This document shows, piece by piece, positions 11,344-21,128 of a stretch of DNA of 64,000 nt. The DNA is taken from NCBI GenBank assembly GCA_021927905.1, contig BLLK01000020.1:310001-374000 (forward strand). The letters are read 5' to 3'. The translations under genes were made by a program, and so were the position numbers. Under the pieces are notes generated by a model, which ran no database searches, was not told where the DNA came from, and saw nothing but the letters and a program-made list of their open reading frames with translations. Position 1 is the stretch's first letter. Each line of letters opens with the position of its first letter. This stretch comes from Chaetoceros tenuissimus. Its lineage: Eukaryota > Bacillariophyta > Thalassiosirophyceae > Chaetocerotales > Chaetocerotaceae.

Positions 11344-11393
11344 CACCGTCGTGTATCGCAAGGTGCATAAATCGCAAGGTGCATGCAAGGTGC
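11344..11393 (+). repeat. Left terminal inverted repeat of the hAT-like element
   Basis: 50 bp, 48/50 identical to the reverse complement of 12436-12485; mismatches at positions 5 and 41. Contains three GCAAGGTGC units. Confidence 0.88.
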
Positions 11394-12435
11394 CATAAAT
11401 AGCCTATTTCCTACATCATCATGACGTTGCTTCGAAACTCCAAAATATAGTTCCGTCACCCTACTGGAAAAATCTCAATTCACACTCTTATGGCAACGGA
11501 ATTATTTTTGTTGATTTAATTGAATCTTGGAAGTTTATCTCTGCATACTCGCCCTATTTTTTCTCGCCTGGATTTCGACTTCAAACAGTGGTTTGTCATC
11601 ATCTTTTTTGAGTGCTAACATGTCGAAAAATCATCACTGAAAACACACAGTATTTCTACATACCAAATTAGATTTGATCTGATGATAGTACAAATTGAAA
11701 TAAAATTACTGGAATACGAATAATTTTAACTGCTGAGTAAAAAAATGATGTTATGTTTAAAATCTAAAAAAATACTTTTCGCACTATATTGTCACTTTGT
11801 TCTGCCTTTGACAATATTCTCCCTATGGTAATATTATCTTGCCTTTCATCCTATTCTCATGAATAGTAATTGCATGGCATGAGAACTGATGAGTTGCTGT
11901 TGAATTTTTCACAATTGGACACGGGAGCTATGTCATGAGAGCATATGTTCATGAGCTGGCGGAATAACGCTGTATTTCTTTCATATAACTTCAGATTCCA
12001 TTGATTTCACGCGTTTAAATTCATTTCCATTACGTAAAGGAAGGGAGAAATCATGTCAGAGCGAGGCAGCGAGAGTAGTACTACAACAGTAGCCGACCGA
12101 ATTAGCATTCACGCCTGCTTTACATCTGGCTCTGCCTCATTTCAACCACTTCTACATATGCATGAATTACTTTTAAAATTAAGTATACTCGTTTGATTTT
12201 TAGGATAACGACAAGCCAAGCAGAACAATCAATAATATTATGGAGAGCATCAGTGCTTGTTGGCAAATGCTTTGAACACAAAGCGAGCAAGCCGTGTTTC
12301 CGTTGCATAATCATCAGAAGGGATCATCTATTCAAGACTCACCATTAGAGTGTACGAAGTAAAATGTATTTTGAAAGCAGTTTATTGATGATGTCATAAA
12401 TAGCCTAAAAATAGTGAATAACCTATTAAAATATT

Positions 12436-12485
12436 GCACCTTGCTTGCACCTTGCGATTTATGCACCTTGCGATACACGATGGTG
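12436..12485 (-). repeat. Right terminal inverted repeat of the hAT-like element
   Basis: Reverse-complement partner of 11344-11393, followed at once by the second TTCTCTGA copy (12486-12493). Confidence 0.88.
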
Positions 12486-12693
12486 TTCTCTGAGAAGGCT
12501 TCCGACTAAAAATCACAAAATTAAAACTTGACAATTGTCAATAGGCAAAAATTTCTCTTTTGGTACTCATCTTTCAATTTGTGGAAGAATACTTTCTAAA
12601 ATTTTCTATTCTGTAAAAAGCTAAAATCGATCACGCTTTTAATTTTTGATAATTTATGTAAATCTTGAACTTTAGTTATTATTACCTTGCTAA

Positions 12694-14085
12694 TTATACA
12701 AGTCCAATGGCAAATGTAAGAGCAAATCCAAGAAGAATAGAAAAGCTAAAGCACACATTTATCAACCCATTCTGTTTTGTAAGATTACGTCCACGTTCCT
12801 CATTATCTAACAGCAATGGTGCAAGTTGATATGAACACGTAACCAAATATCCAGAAGAAAAAGCAAAGGCAAAGATACCGAATATGGCAGCAATATCTTT
12901 TTTCGGTAGGAAATTTGTATTCACGTAGACGAAAAAAAGTGGCAGAAATAAAAGTCGAATACTTGTGGCTAATTTGAGATGCGAGGATAATGATGAAGGT
13001 GCGTAATATAAAGTAGCGGGTCGTCCTAATAAATCGCCAAATAGTCTGACATAGAATAGAACTTGTGGAAATGCTTGATTTGTTGGATTCTCACTTTGAA
13101 CTCGATTCAGCCAGCCAGCTACTGTCATGGAAGATGCAACAGTCATAATTATAATCATGACTGCTACCCTAGACTTTTTCCAAAGTTGTTTCATGGTAAG
13201 TGCTTCGTAAAGGTCTTCATCTAGAGATACATCTGTAGTCTCTTCCATTCCATTATTTTGATCAGTTTCATCTTCGGAAAGCAAATTGGTTTGACTTTCG
13301 TCATGAAAAGACAACAAAGAATCATGCCTCTCCATTCCTTTCCTCACGCCGAGACATTTCGTGATTAGCACTTGAAAACAGATCCAACACAATACTAAAA
13401 TGACTGCAATGTAAAAATAAAATGCAAAGATTCCATCTTTACTTTCACATCGTCCAAACCCTGTCCATAATGAAATGGCCAATGTAGGTAGAGCCGAAGC
13501 TTGCATACCAGCAGCTACTGATGCAGCCAATCGTCCACATCCCGGATATATAAAGGACGCCATTTGTTTCAACATTCCATGCAATACCGAAGAAGCAAGA
13601 CCCATAAAAAATGCAACAATTGATAAACCCATTAAATGGCTTATAAAAGGCATCATCAAAAGACATATCAAAGAGAGAAGAAAACCTATATTCCCACGAA
13701 AGAAATATGTATTGTAACTTCCATAACTCGAGTCAAATTTTCCATCCCATATTGTTTGTAGAATAGTAATTGGTAGCATCGGTCCATAAATTGCAATGTT
13801 GAGTATGAGATAAGACTTTACTCCAATTGTTTGAGTATAGAAAACTAAATTGGACAATACAGATGTGTAAGGAATCGTGCATCCAATAGATGCTACAAAT
13901 ATTAGTATGCAGTCTTTCCAAGGACTCTGTATAAAGTTTTCTTCTTCTTCTCTCGATAGTAATCCACTGTTATTGTTTGAAGCAACATCATGATCATTTC
14001 CTTCCACATTTCTAGAACTTGAACTAGATCGTGTTGATAAAAGTGGACTTTCATCTATTGATATTACTTTGCTCAGCATTCTCAT
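12694..14085 (-). CDS. Equilibrative nucleoside transporter-like membrane protein (ENT/SLC29-like)
   Basis: 463 aa from ATG 14085, intronless. A Ser-rich cytosolic N-terminus (about 55 aa) precedes roughly ten or eleven hydrophobic segments, broken by a central acidic cytosolic loop (about residues 250-300; LLSEDETDQNNGMEETTDVSLDEDL). This is the ENT layout of six plus five segments with a large middle loop. Matching family positions include GRLAASVAAGMQASALPTLA before the loop and the signature-like VRLFGDLLGRPAT followed by IRLLFLPLFFVYVN after it. It probably moves nucleosides or nucleobases across a membrane; the substrate cannot be read from sequence. The family call is firm to moderate because some ENT residues diverge. 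Confidence 0.7.
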   Translation of the reverse strand: MRMLSKVISIDESPLLSTRSSSSSRNVEGNDHDVASNNNSGLLSREEEENFIQSPWKDCILIFVASIGCTIPYTSVLSNLVFYTQTIGVKSYLILNIAIYGPMLPITILQTIWDGKFDSSYGSYNTYFFRGNIGFLLSLICLLMMPFISHLMGLSIVAFFMGLASSVLHGMLKQMASFIYPGCGRLAASVAAGMQASALPTLAISLWTGFGRCESKDGIFAFYFYIAVILVLCWICFQVLITKCLGVRKGMERHDSLLSFHDESQTNLLSEDETDQNNGMEETTDVSLDEDLYEALTMKQLWKKSRVAVMIIIMTVASSMTVAGWLNRVQSENPTNQAFPQVLFYVRLFGDLLGRPATLYYAPSSLSSHLKLATSIRLLFLPLFFVYVNTNFLPKKDIAAIFGIFAFAFSSGYLVTCSYQLAPLLLDNEERGRNLTKQNGLINVCFSFSILLGFALTFAIGLV

Positions 14086-14492
14086 ATTAGTTTGATGAAT
14101 ACGAGTAGTAGCAAAGGGCGAAGGATCAGGAGTATTGAGGTGTGAGTATAAGTGACTTCTGCAAAATCACCATCGTGAAGAACAAAAATGATAACATGAT
14201 AACGTGGAGCTAGATAGTTACCATCTCTCATATCTCATTTCGCGAGTGCGATTTTTGAGGGTTTTCTTCTCTTGACGAAAAAGGAAAAAGATTTGCCGTT
14301 ACAGACGTTATTTGATTATTTAGTCCCACTTGATAAAAACTGACAGCAGAACAAGTGTGATCAGGATGATGGCACTGCTTCGCAATTGTTCTTTCCTTTT
14401 CATTCGAATAATCAAACGCTATCTTTACAACAGAACCTTTGCTCTATCCTGTATGAGATAGCTAGAATTAATGCACATATATACTAAAATCA
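14086..14492. other. Divergent intergenic region, ENT-like / CTL-like
   Basis: About 400 bp between two divergent transporter genes. Nothing beyond presumed promoters can be supported. Confidence 0.45.
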
Positions 14493-16108
14493 ATGTCGGC
14501 AGAAGATCAAAACGAATTGGCGACTCCGCTACTTGCAAGCGATGAAGAGGAGCAGTCGCTATTCCACGAACCAAACTTTGAACACCAAGGCGACACCCAA
14601 GAGACGACTGAAAACAAGAACACATCTACTAATGCTACTGATACAGAAGCTCCAACTCTGACACCAGTAGAGTCTCTAGCAGCAGTAGGAGAAGTTCAAG
14701 ATGCCAAGTGTCAAGATATCTTTTTTGCAATTCTATTTTACATTCTCTTTTTCGCAATTGCCATTCATGGATCAGTCCAGATTTCTCATTACAACTTTTC
14801 AAAGGATCTATTTGCATCTATCCAAAAGAAACATGTCATTACTGCCAGCATCAACATTGCCTCTGCTTTACTCATTACATCAGCTTTTCTCTCAATTTCA
14901 TCTACAAGAATTCTTACAAAATTGATTCAATTTGGACTTATTCTACCAATCGTTCTAGCTGGAATATCCGCCGCTCAATTCTTTCTGCATGGTATGATTA
15001 CGGCGGGAATCATGTCAATATTGAGCGGGTTGCTTAGTTTCTACTATCTATACAGTGCAAGGAAACGAATTCCATTCGCAAGTGCTACACTCAATTGTGG
15101 CATTCATGCTCTTTGTAATAATAAGGGAGTATTCCTTTCAGCATTCTTTGTACAACTTGTAATGATTCTATGGACCATTCTCTGGATTTTTTCTCTTTTG
15201 AACATCACTGGATATCATGTAACTTGCGAGGAGTTTGACAATCAGTGTTCATCGGAAATTGATCACCCGCAGTATATTCTTCTTTGGATGCTGTTTTTGC
15301 TTTGGGAAGGACAAGTGATGCTCAATGTTATCAACAGTATTGCAGCCGGGGTTACTGCTACATGGTACTTTTCTTCTCAAGACTGTGCTCCAAGTTGTTG
15401 CTCCAAGGCTGTTCTTGGATCTTTGTATAGATCTTTGACAAGTACTTTTGGGTCCATCTGTTTTGGAAGTTTACTCGTAGCTTTGATTCAATTCATACAC
15501 ATGATTGTTAGGAATGCAAGAGAGGACGGTCATGGACGTAGGCGAAGAAGTGCAAATGGCGGTCAAATGCTTTTACTATGTTGCTTGGACTGTATTCTCA
15601 AATGGACCGAAGATATTGCGCAGTACTTCAACAAATGGGTGAGTTTTACAAAAGTTCATACTTTACTTTTGAAAAAGGTTTCGCTAACAATTTCTTTTTA
15701 TCTTAGGCCTTTATCTACGTTGCAATCTATGGATACTCATATTGTGAAGGCGGCAAGAAAGTCATGACCTTGTTTCAGCAGAGAGGATGGTCTCTGATTA
15801 CAAATGATTGGCTGATTAATATCGCTACGTTCATCATAAGTTTCAACATTCTTGCTCTAAGCACCATCGTGGCATCGTTGATTACTTGGACAAATCTAGA
15901 TACAATTGCATCCTCAATTTCATTGCAAGTCAGTATTATCTTTGTAACTCTACTTGCCAGTACAGTTCATAAAATGTTGAATAGCTCGGCGTGTACTGCT
16001 CTTGTCTGTTATGCCGAGGCACCAGCACAATTGGAGCATCGTAGATATCACACTCAGGAGATCCATCAAGCCCTCCTCGATGCCTACCCAAATGTGGTAG
16101 TAAACTGA
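14493..16108 (+). CDS. Choline transporter-like protein (CTL/SLC44 family), 2 exons
   Basis: Exon 1 is 14493-15638 and exon 2 is 15707-16108; the 68-bp intron starts GTGAGT and ends TTATCTTAG, and the join is in phase, giving 515 aa. An acidic N-terminus (about 75 aa) leads into about ten hydrophobic segments. The second half has the CTL pattern: GSICFGSLLVALIQFIH, a Cys-rich LLLCCLDCILKWTEDIAQYFN, and, across the splice, NKWAFIYVAIYGYSYCEG, the most conserved part of the family. A final segment and SSACTALVCYAEAP follow. CTL proteins are plasma- or organelle-membrane solute carriers, first described for choline; the real substrate here is unknown. It is convergent with the TPR gene at 16189, about 80 bp away. 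Confidence 0.82.
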
Positions 16109-16188
16109 GCCCAAAAATTCCTATCTTTTTAATTTTACAGTATATTGATTTATATAATACCAAAATATGTTTGACAAATTGTTATACC

Positions 16189-16989
16189 CTAACTTTCTTT
16201 CGACAAGGTTCTTTCTTGATTATTCTCCACAAGTTGCTGTGCCTCTCGAAACTGTTTCCAACGAAAAACAGAATGTAGATCCTCATCCATTTTCACAGCC
16301 ATACTCGCAAGTCTAAAACTCTTTTTCTTATTCCCCTGCTTCATTTCAAACAAAGCATAGGCTTGAATAACCTTTGCACAACAGACACATTCAAACACAT
16401 CTCCTTCTTCTTTATGCACCATGTGGAAAAAGTCATCAAACATTTTCCGAGTCTCATCGTAACGATTGCATCTTTGAAGTAAAAGAGCAAGTAACAAAGT
16501 CGAAGTGGCAAGTTGAGCATGATCGCAATCTTGTTCTTCGGAGGATAGTTCGTGGATGAGTCTACGATAAATGACTTCGGCATGGCTTAGGTCTCCATTG
16601 TGTATTTTATTTCTAGCAAAGTATAGTTTTTTTGCAATTTGGAAATTCTTTTTGTGTTGACGTAAATGTTGGTTTTTGAGTTGTCCTTTTGTTCTTCTCT
16701 TTTCATTTTTCATGATTGTAGTGTAGTAGTGTGTCGATTGTTCAATCCATTTTCTTTGTCTTTTCTGGAGTACTCGTTTGGATTCATAGTTGGAAGTATC
16801 TAGAAGGTCAGTAGATGCAATGACTTGATGCTGAAAGTAGTTGAGTCTAGTAACAGATCTAGAGGTAGATAAAGTATTGAGTGGTGTCATTGTAAATGCT
16901 CGTACTCGAGTTGGGTTGGAAAGAAAAAAGATTGCCATGGATACAGTCCAAATGGTCAATGCCGAGAGTGTTCTTGCAGTGTGATTCAT
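16189..16989 (-). CDS. TPR-like protein with plastid-type targeting signal
   Basis: The ATG at 16989 (266 aa) is preferred over an upstream in-frame ATG (17052), because it places a clean signal peptide at the N-terminus: ALTIWTVSMAIFFLSNPTRV followed by RAF-TMTPLN, a plastid cleavage motif with Phe at +1. A basic Lys/Arg/Gln-rich region follows. The C-terminal half has alpha-helical TPR-like pairs (NGDLSHAEVIYRRLIHEL, LLLQRCNRYDETRKMFDDFF, ALFEMKQGNKKKSFRLASMAVKM). It is probably an adaptor in the plastid. No enzyme motif is visible. Confidence 0.65.
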   Translation of the reverse strand: MNHTARTLSALTIWTVSMAIFFLSNPTRVRAFTMTPLNTLSTSRSVTRLNYFQHQVIASTDLLDTSNYESKRVLQKRQRKWIEQSTHYYTTIMKNEKRRTKGQLKNQHLRQHKKNFQIAKKLYFARNKIHNGDLSHAEVIYRRLIHELSSEEQDCDHAQLATSTLLLALLLQRCNRYDETRKMFDDFFHMVHKEEGDVFECVCCAKVIQAYALFEMKQGNKKKSFRLASMAVKMDEDLHSVFRWKQFREAQQLVENNQERTLSKES

Positions 16990-17581
16990 GATTGACAATA
17001 TTAGAGATTGGTAAAATTTATGACTTGTTGAAAGAACTTTTGGAAAATGCAAGTTTTATGTTGTTATGAAAATGGCATGTTGAAAAGAGTTCTTGCGAAC
17101 AAAAGGCAGCATGAAAAAGAATTGTGAAGGGCAGGCAGTGCATCACATGTCACATGTGTTTTGACACGAGTTTCAAGGACATATGGAGACATATTTTAGA
17201 ATCATTTAGTTCAAATTATATGAAGACCCGGAGAGAGAAGCGTGTCCTAAACATGCCATGATCATGCTCACCTTTCTAAATGTATGTGGAGCATGTGCTT
17301 TGGATGCAACACCTCGATGAACACGAGACTCCAAATTCATAGCAGATGGAGGTGCACTTTGTTGGCGATGCAATGCAACGGGCAGATGCTGCCCATCTTG
17401 TTTCATAACGATGCTTCATGAATTCAATTTAGGCTTTTTCAATTAGTCATTAGTTGGGTAAGGAGTTGAGTCAGAAAAGTGAGAAAGATTTCTTCTTTCC
17501 ACTTTTCAACGCATCTCTTCTTCATCATACATGTGTATCTTCTATATGCCTAAGAGATCAATAGAAAGATTTATGACATAA
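16990..17581. other. Intergenic region between divergent plastid-protein genes
   Basis: About 590 bp. A 66-codon ATG-initiated frame on the minus strand (17406-17206) shows no motif or signal and is not called. No repeat. Confidence 0.4.
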
Positions 17582-19147
17582 ATGATGAAGACTTTTATGC
17601 TTCAGCTTCTGCTCTTGCTGGTAGCAACATGTTTAGGTGACGCATTTACGACGACATGTACAAGAATAAGAGGGTCATCATGTCCTACTCCTTGCAATAG
17701 CTTTCTCAAAACATCAAAACAGTTTCAATCGTTCCTTCTTCAATCATCTTCTACAGACGAACAAGAACTAGAATTAATAGCAAACATTAAAGCAATGAGA
17801 GTCAGAGAAATAAAGTCAAAATTAGAATCTGTTGGTATCGATACATCTGATGCTTTTGAGAAGGATGAATTAGTGAAGCGACTGGTGGATTACTCAATGC
17901 AGAATGATCTCAATTCCATACCTGAGGAAACTACTCAAAATTCTACTGGTAATTCAACTGTCAAAAAGAAGAAGAAGAAAAAGAAGAAACTGAATACTCC
18001 TCCTCCAGATATAATCTCTGAAGATGAACCTTTGATTGAAACGACAAGTAATGTACAATCGTCTATTCCAAAAAGTAACAAGCCTGAAATGAAAAGCAAA
18101 GCAAGAGGCTCAGTGACTCGAGTACCACTAGGATTTCACTCTACACAACCATCATCATCTATACCATCTGCAAAAACTACAACTGATAATCCATACAATC
18201 AAGTATTTCTACGTCCTTCACCGGGAAAATATCCATCTATACAACTTTCCTTGGAGGGATTTGAGTGTAAATTGACTCTGTTGGTGGATACAGCCTGTAG
18301 TGGATTCATACTTCGACCTAATATCATGTCATTGTATAAATTGCAGAATACAGCACCTAATGTGAATATCAGCATGACGGCCGCAGCTGGTACTGCCAAT
18401 ATTGGCGGAGTCAGTGTGGGTAATGTCAAGAATGCGAGAATGGACGATGGAACAATTTTAGAGGATATGATTGTCGCTGGACAGGATATAGGTGCTTTGC
18501 CTCAGGAATTAGATGGTATCATTGGTTTATCGTTTCTCAAACAGTTTGAAAAGATTGCATTTGATTTTCAAAATGGACAACTACTATTGATGCCTCCGAG
18601 GAGTCAAGATGAATGGATCGATTTGTCGAGTATGGAGTTGATGGCCAAGAGTCAATGTAAAACTTGTCGTATAGGTGTATGGACTGTCGACATGTCTTTG
18701 GATGGTAGAGGACCTGTCAAGATGCTTTTGGATAGTGGAGCAGCTGCTACGTTTTTGAATTGGAATGGAGTGACTGCATTGAATATGGATCGTAGCCATC
18801 CCTTGATTCAAAGAAATACAGATGCTATGGGTCTCATGGGAGCAGACAATGTTGCTCTACAATTGACACATCGATTTGTACTCAAGAATAGAGTCAACTT
18901 GACTTCGGACCTATCAGCCGTAGGTGCATTCGGGCCCCTTGGAATAGAAGTACAATCAGGAGACAATGGTCCATTGAATATTGATATAGGAGACTTGCCT
19001 GTATTGGAAACTTTAAAAGGCGAGAATGTAGGTGGTATTGTAGGATCAGATTTGTTAATGAGATGTGACTTGCTACTTTTGGATCTCAAAGGGTCATCGT
19101 CTCAGCCAGAGATATCCATGTACAATAGTCGTGATAACTTCTACTAG
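17582..19147 (+). CDS. Plastid-targeted SAP-domain protein with two aspartic-protease (retropepsin-like) halves
   Basis: 521 aa, single exon. Residues 1-22 are a signal peptide ending GDAF-TT, a plastid-type cleavage motif. Residues about 62-100 (IKAMRVREIKSKLESVGIDTSDAFEKDELVKRLVDY) form a SAP helix-extension-helix, which usually binds nucleic acid. A poly-Lys stretch and Ser/Pro linker follow. Two aspartic-protease-type lobes come next: LLVDTACSGFIL with IIGLSFLKQFEKIAFDF, and MLLDSGAAATFLNW with GGIVGSDLLMRCDLLLLDL. The second has a canonical D-S-G; in the first the D-T-A-C-S-G replaces D-T/S-G, so activity of that lobe is uncertain. No reverse transcriptase or integrase is nearby, so this is a host gene. 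It may be a plastid protease or an inactive clan AA protein. Confidence 0.75.
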   Translation: MMKTFMLQLLLLLVATCLGDAFTTTCTRIRGSSCPTPCNSFLKTSKQFQSFLLQSSSTDEQELELIANIKAMRVREIKSKLESVGIDTSDAFEKDELVKRLVDYSMQNDLNSIPEETTQNSTGNSTVKKKKKKKKKLNTPPPDIISEDEPLIETTSNVQSSIPKSNKPEMKSKARGSVTRVPLGFHSTQPSSSIPSAKTTTDNPYNQVFLRPSPGKYPSIQLSLEGFECKLTLLVDTACSGFILRPNIMSLYKLQNTAPNVNISMTAAAGTANIGGVSVGNVKNARMDDGTILEDMIVAGQDIGALPQELDGIIGLSFLKQFEKIAFDFQNGQLLLMPPRSQDEWIDLSSMELMAKSQCKTCRIGVWTVDMSLDGRGPVKMLLDSGAAATFLNWNGVTALNMDRSHPLIQRNTDAMGLMGADNVALQLTHRFVLKNRVNLTSDLSAVGAFGPLGIEVQSGDNGPLNIDIGDLPVLETLKGENVGGIVGSDLLMRCDLLLLDLKGSSSQPEISMYNSRDNFY

Positions 19148-19239
19148 AAATAATTCAAAACAGTAGTAATTGTACAGAAAAAATATATATTATTAGATTT
19201 ACACTTTACTCCCCTTTTCTAGCATATATTATTCTTCAT

Positions 19240-19986
19240 TCATACTGTTTCACCCATCATATCAAGAATATAACGTTTTATAATCTTTTGCTCTTTGATT
19301 TCTGTATATGGATTTTCACATAGATATCGCGACGGTGTCACTCCAACACTATCTTGCTTCTTGAATGCTTTTACTCCTTGTCTTTTCACTATATCAAAAA
19401 TGACTTCATCTATTGGATTGTATGAGGCGCAAGCTCGGTGTAAAGAGAATTCATTATCTGTGTGGTGGGTTTTAATCCATTCATTAGCTTCTTCATTATT
19501 GTCATAATCGCCATCATCATCAGCTATTGGAGATGCTTTGATCAAGGCCGTTCTTTCAATCACCCTTCCAAAGAGTTGAGTATGACGAGGCACAACTAAG
19601 TTTATCAACTTGTGACAGTCGCTAAATGCACCTTCATCAATATCTACACATGATGGCGGAATAAAGATTGAAGTAAGAGATGAGCATTCGTGGAATGCAA
19701 AACTATCAATGCTTTCGAGATTTGTTGACAGTTTGACATATACAAGACTTGTACACCAATCGAAAACAAAATGTCCAATTCTCTTGACTGTATCACTCAT
19801 TATTACCGCCTCAATTTTATCACAATTATTGAAAATATAATCAGGAATCACTTCAACTCCGGGAAGAATTATGACAACTTCCCATGTTTGTCTCTCTTCT
19901 TCATTGTAGATTAGAGGATCGCCATCAAGATCCCCTTCCCAAAGTATTTCTCCGTTGTAAAAGAGAGTTTTCTTTCCTTTGTACAT
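19240..19986 (-). CDS. BspA-type LRR protein, copy 1, with a shortened N-terminus
   Basis: Member of the MRVQTEEWRR family. The ancestral ATG is still present at 20033-20031, but the conserved leader is one base shorter than in copy 6, so that frame closes before reaching GVRMYKGKK. Translation could still begin at ATG 19986 (MYKGKKTLFYNGE), giving 248 aa. LRR_5-type repeats follow (VEVIPDYIFNNCDKIEAVIMSDTVKRI, LVYVKLSTNLESIDSFAF, SSLTSIFIPPSCVDI). The conserved C-terminal block is FSLHRACASYNPIDEVIFDIVKRQG ... IIKRYILDMMGETV. LRR_5 proteins mediate protein contacts; the function of the C-terminal block is unknown. It may be expressed in truncated form or be an early pseudogene. Confidence 0.6.
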   Translation of the reverse strand: MYKGKKTLFYNGEILWEGDLDGDPLIYNEEERQTWEVVIILPGVEVIPDYIFNNCDKIEAVIMSDTVKRIGHFVFDWCTSLVYVKLSTNLESIDSFAFHECSSLTSIFIPPSCVDIDEGAFSDCHKLINLVVPRHTQLFGRVIERTALIKASPIADDDGDYDNNEEANEWIKTHHTDNEFSLHRACASYNPIDEVIFDIVKRQGVKAFKKQDSVGVTPSRYLCENPYTEIKEQKIIKRYILDMMGETV

Positions 19987-20033
19987 TCTCACTCCGGGAA
20001 TAACCTTTGCCACTCCTCTGTCTGAACCCTCAT

Positions 20034-21128
20034 GCTTGAATCTGGTAGAAGTTATTCAATGAAGATTGATGATGGGACATCTATTCATCTCTATTCATTG
20101 TAATAGGTTGCCTCGTAAGAAGCCGATCCTTGCAACTTGACAACAAAAGAAAGATCCATCACTGAAAAGATACTTCAAAAGAGAAAAGGAAGAGAAGAAG
20201 GGAGGAATGGAAGTATCATCTTTTTGTACAATGCAGAATGAATATACTTATTGATCTTCTCAAGTATGGATTATGTTTCTTGCATGCACTAAAGAATATA
20301 TTTAACCTGGTTAAGTATATCATCCTAAGTGGCAAATGAACATTCTATAAAAGAGTACTATTATTTGAAGAGGCTCGTTTGAATGCGGAAAAAGTCGTAT
20401 ATTGAAATTTAGTCCCATCTCTATCACTTCAGTAAACCTCATTCAAGTTCGTATTTCGCCATTGAAAAGATTTGATACTTGGAAGAAGCGGCAAGATGCT
20501 ACGTGCTCATCATTCCAAAAAAAGACACAGCGGAAAAATACCGACAATGACACAAAAGGTGACCAGATGATTTAGAAGAATAACAAATGCGGTAGAAAAG
20601 AGGAGAAGAGATTAGATAAAGAACAGAAATGCAAATGATCTCTACATGTCAAGAATAATTTATACTGATAATGACGAAGACGGTACAATCAAATATAAGC
20701 TCAACACGTCCATTCCTCTTATTTTCAAATAAAAGCGACAGGATGTTTATCTCTAAAAGGTGGACTGATAATAGTCGTGAGAATAGGGAATCGATTGATG
20801 GCTTAGTCGTTTGCGTCTATTTCAAATGGCTCAATGGATGACTGGGAAGTAATAATGGTCTCAAAAAGGAGGCATGAATGATTGCAACAAATTCAGATAT
20901 TTTTGATTTGAAGGATCATAAAGAATAGAGAAATTTCCTTTGGTCAAAGATTAGCATTGAATGTAGAGTGAAGTCATCGCCAAAATGGCGATATTCTACA
21001 ATTGGAATATTATTGTTTTGTATGAAGCATACAGTTGAAATCAAGAATCAAAGGATAACTATCATTTTTGAATAAACTTAGTGGATCTACACTATTACTA
21101 TCTATTCTTCTTCGCTTTCAATCGACCT
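20034..21128. other. Duplicated flank with a relic of a divergent gene
   Basis: This holds the 5' flank shared by the LRR copies (AAGATACTTCAAAAGAG at 20167) and, at 20352-20535, a degraded copy of the upstream region and first codons of the SHWWGEP-like gene at 32.7-32.9 kb (shared GAAATTTAGTCCCATCTCT-like block and a TTGGAAGAAG...CATTCCAAAAA block). No intact reading frame remains. The stretch 20640-21128 shows nothing I can name. Confidence 0.6.

Larger units (their letters stand above)
11344..12485. mobile_element. Nonautonomous hAT-like DNA transposon, 1142 bp
   Basis: The element is bounded by 50-bp terminal inverted repeats (11344-11393 and 12436-12485) that match at 48 of 50 positions, starting CACCGTCGTG on the left and CACCATCGTG on the right. 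It is flanked by a perfect 8-bp target duplication, TTCTCTGA. Each repeat contains three copies of GCAAGGTGC, spaced like transposase-binding subterminal motifs. The interior is AT-rich and has no reading frame of note (the 64-codon frame at 12120-12314 lacks any motif), so it needs a transposase from elsewhere. An 8-bp duplication and termini of the CA...TG form suggest the hAT superfamily; P and Merlin elements also give about 8 bp. It sits between the sulfotransferase-like gene and the ENT-like gene. Confidence 0.88.

Noticed and set aside
17206-17406. 66-codon minus-strand ATG frame
   Set aside because: Short, no domain, no signal; could be chance.
17582-19147. Retrotransposon origin of the aspartic-protease gene
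   Set aside because: No reverse transcriptase, integrase, LTR or gag-like sequence nearby; plastid targeting signal and single-copy context indicate a host gene.
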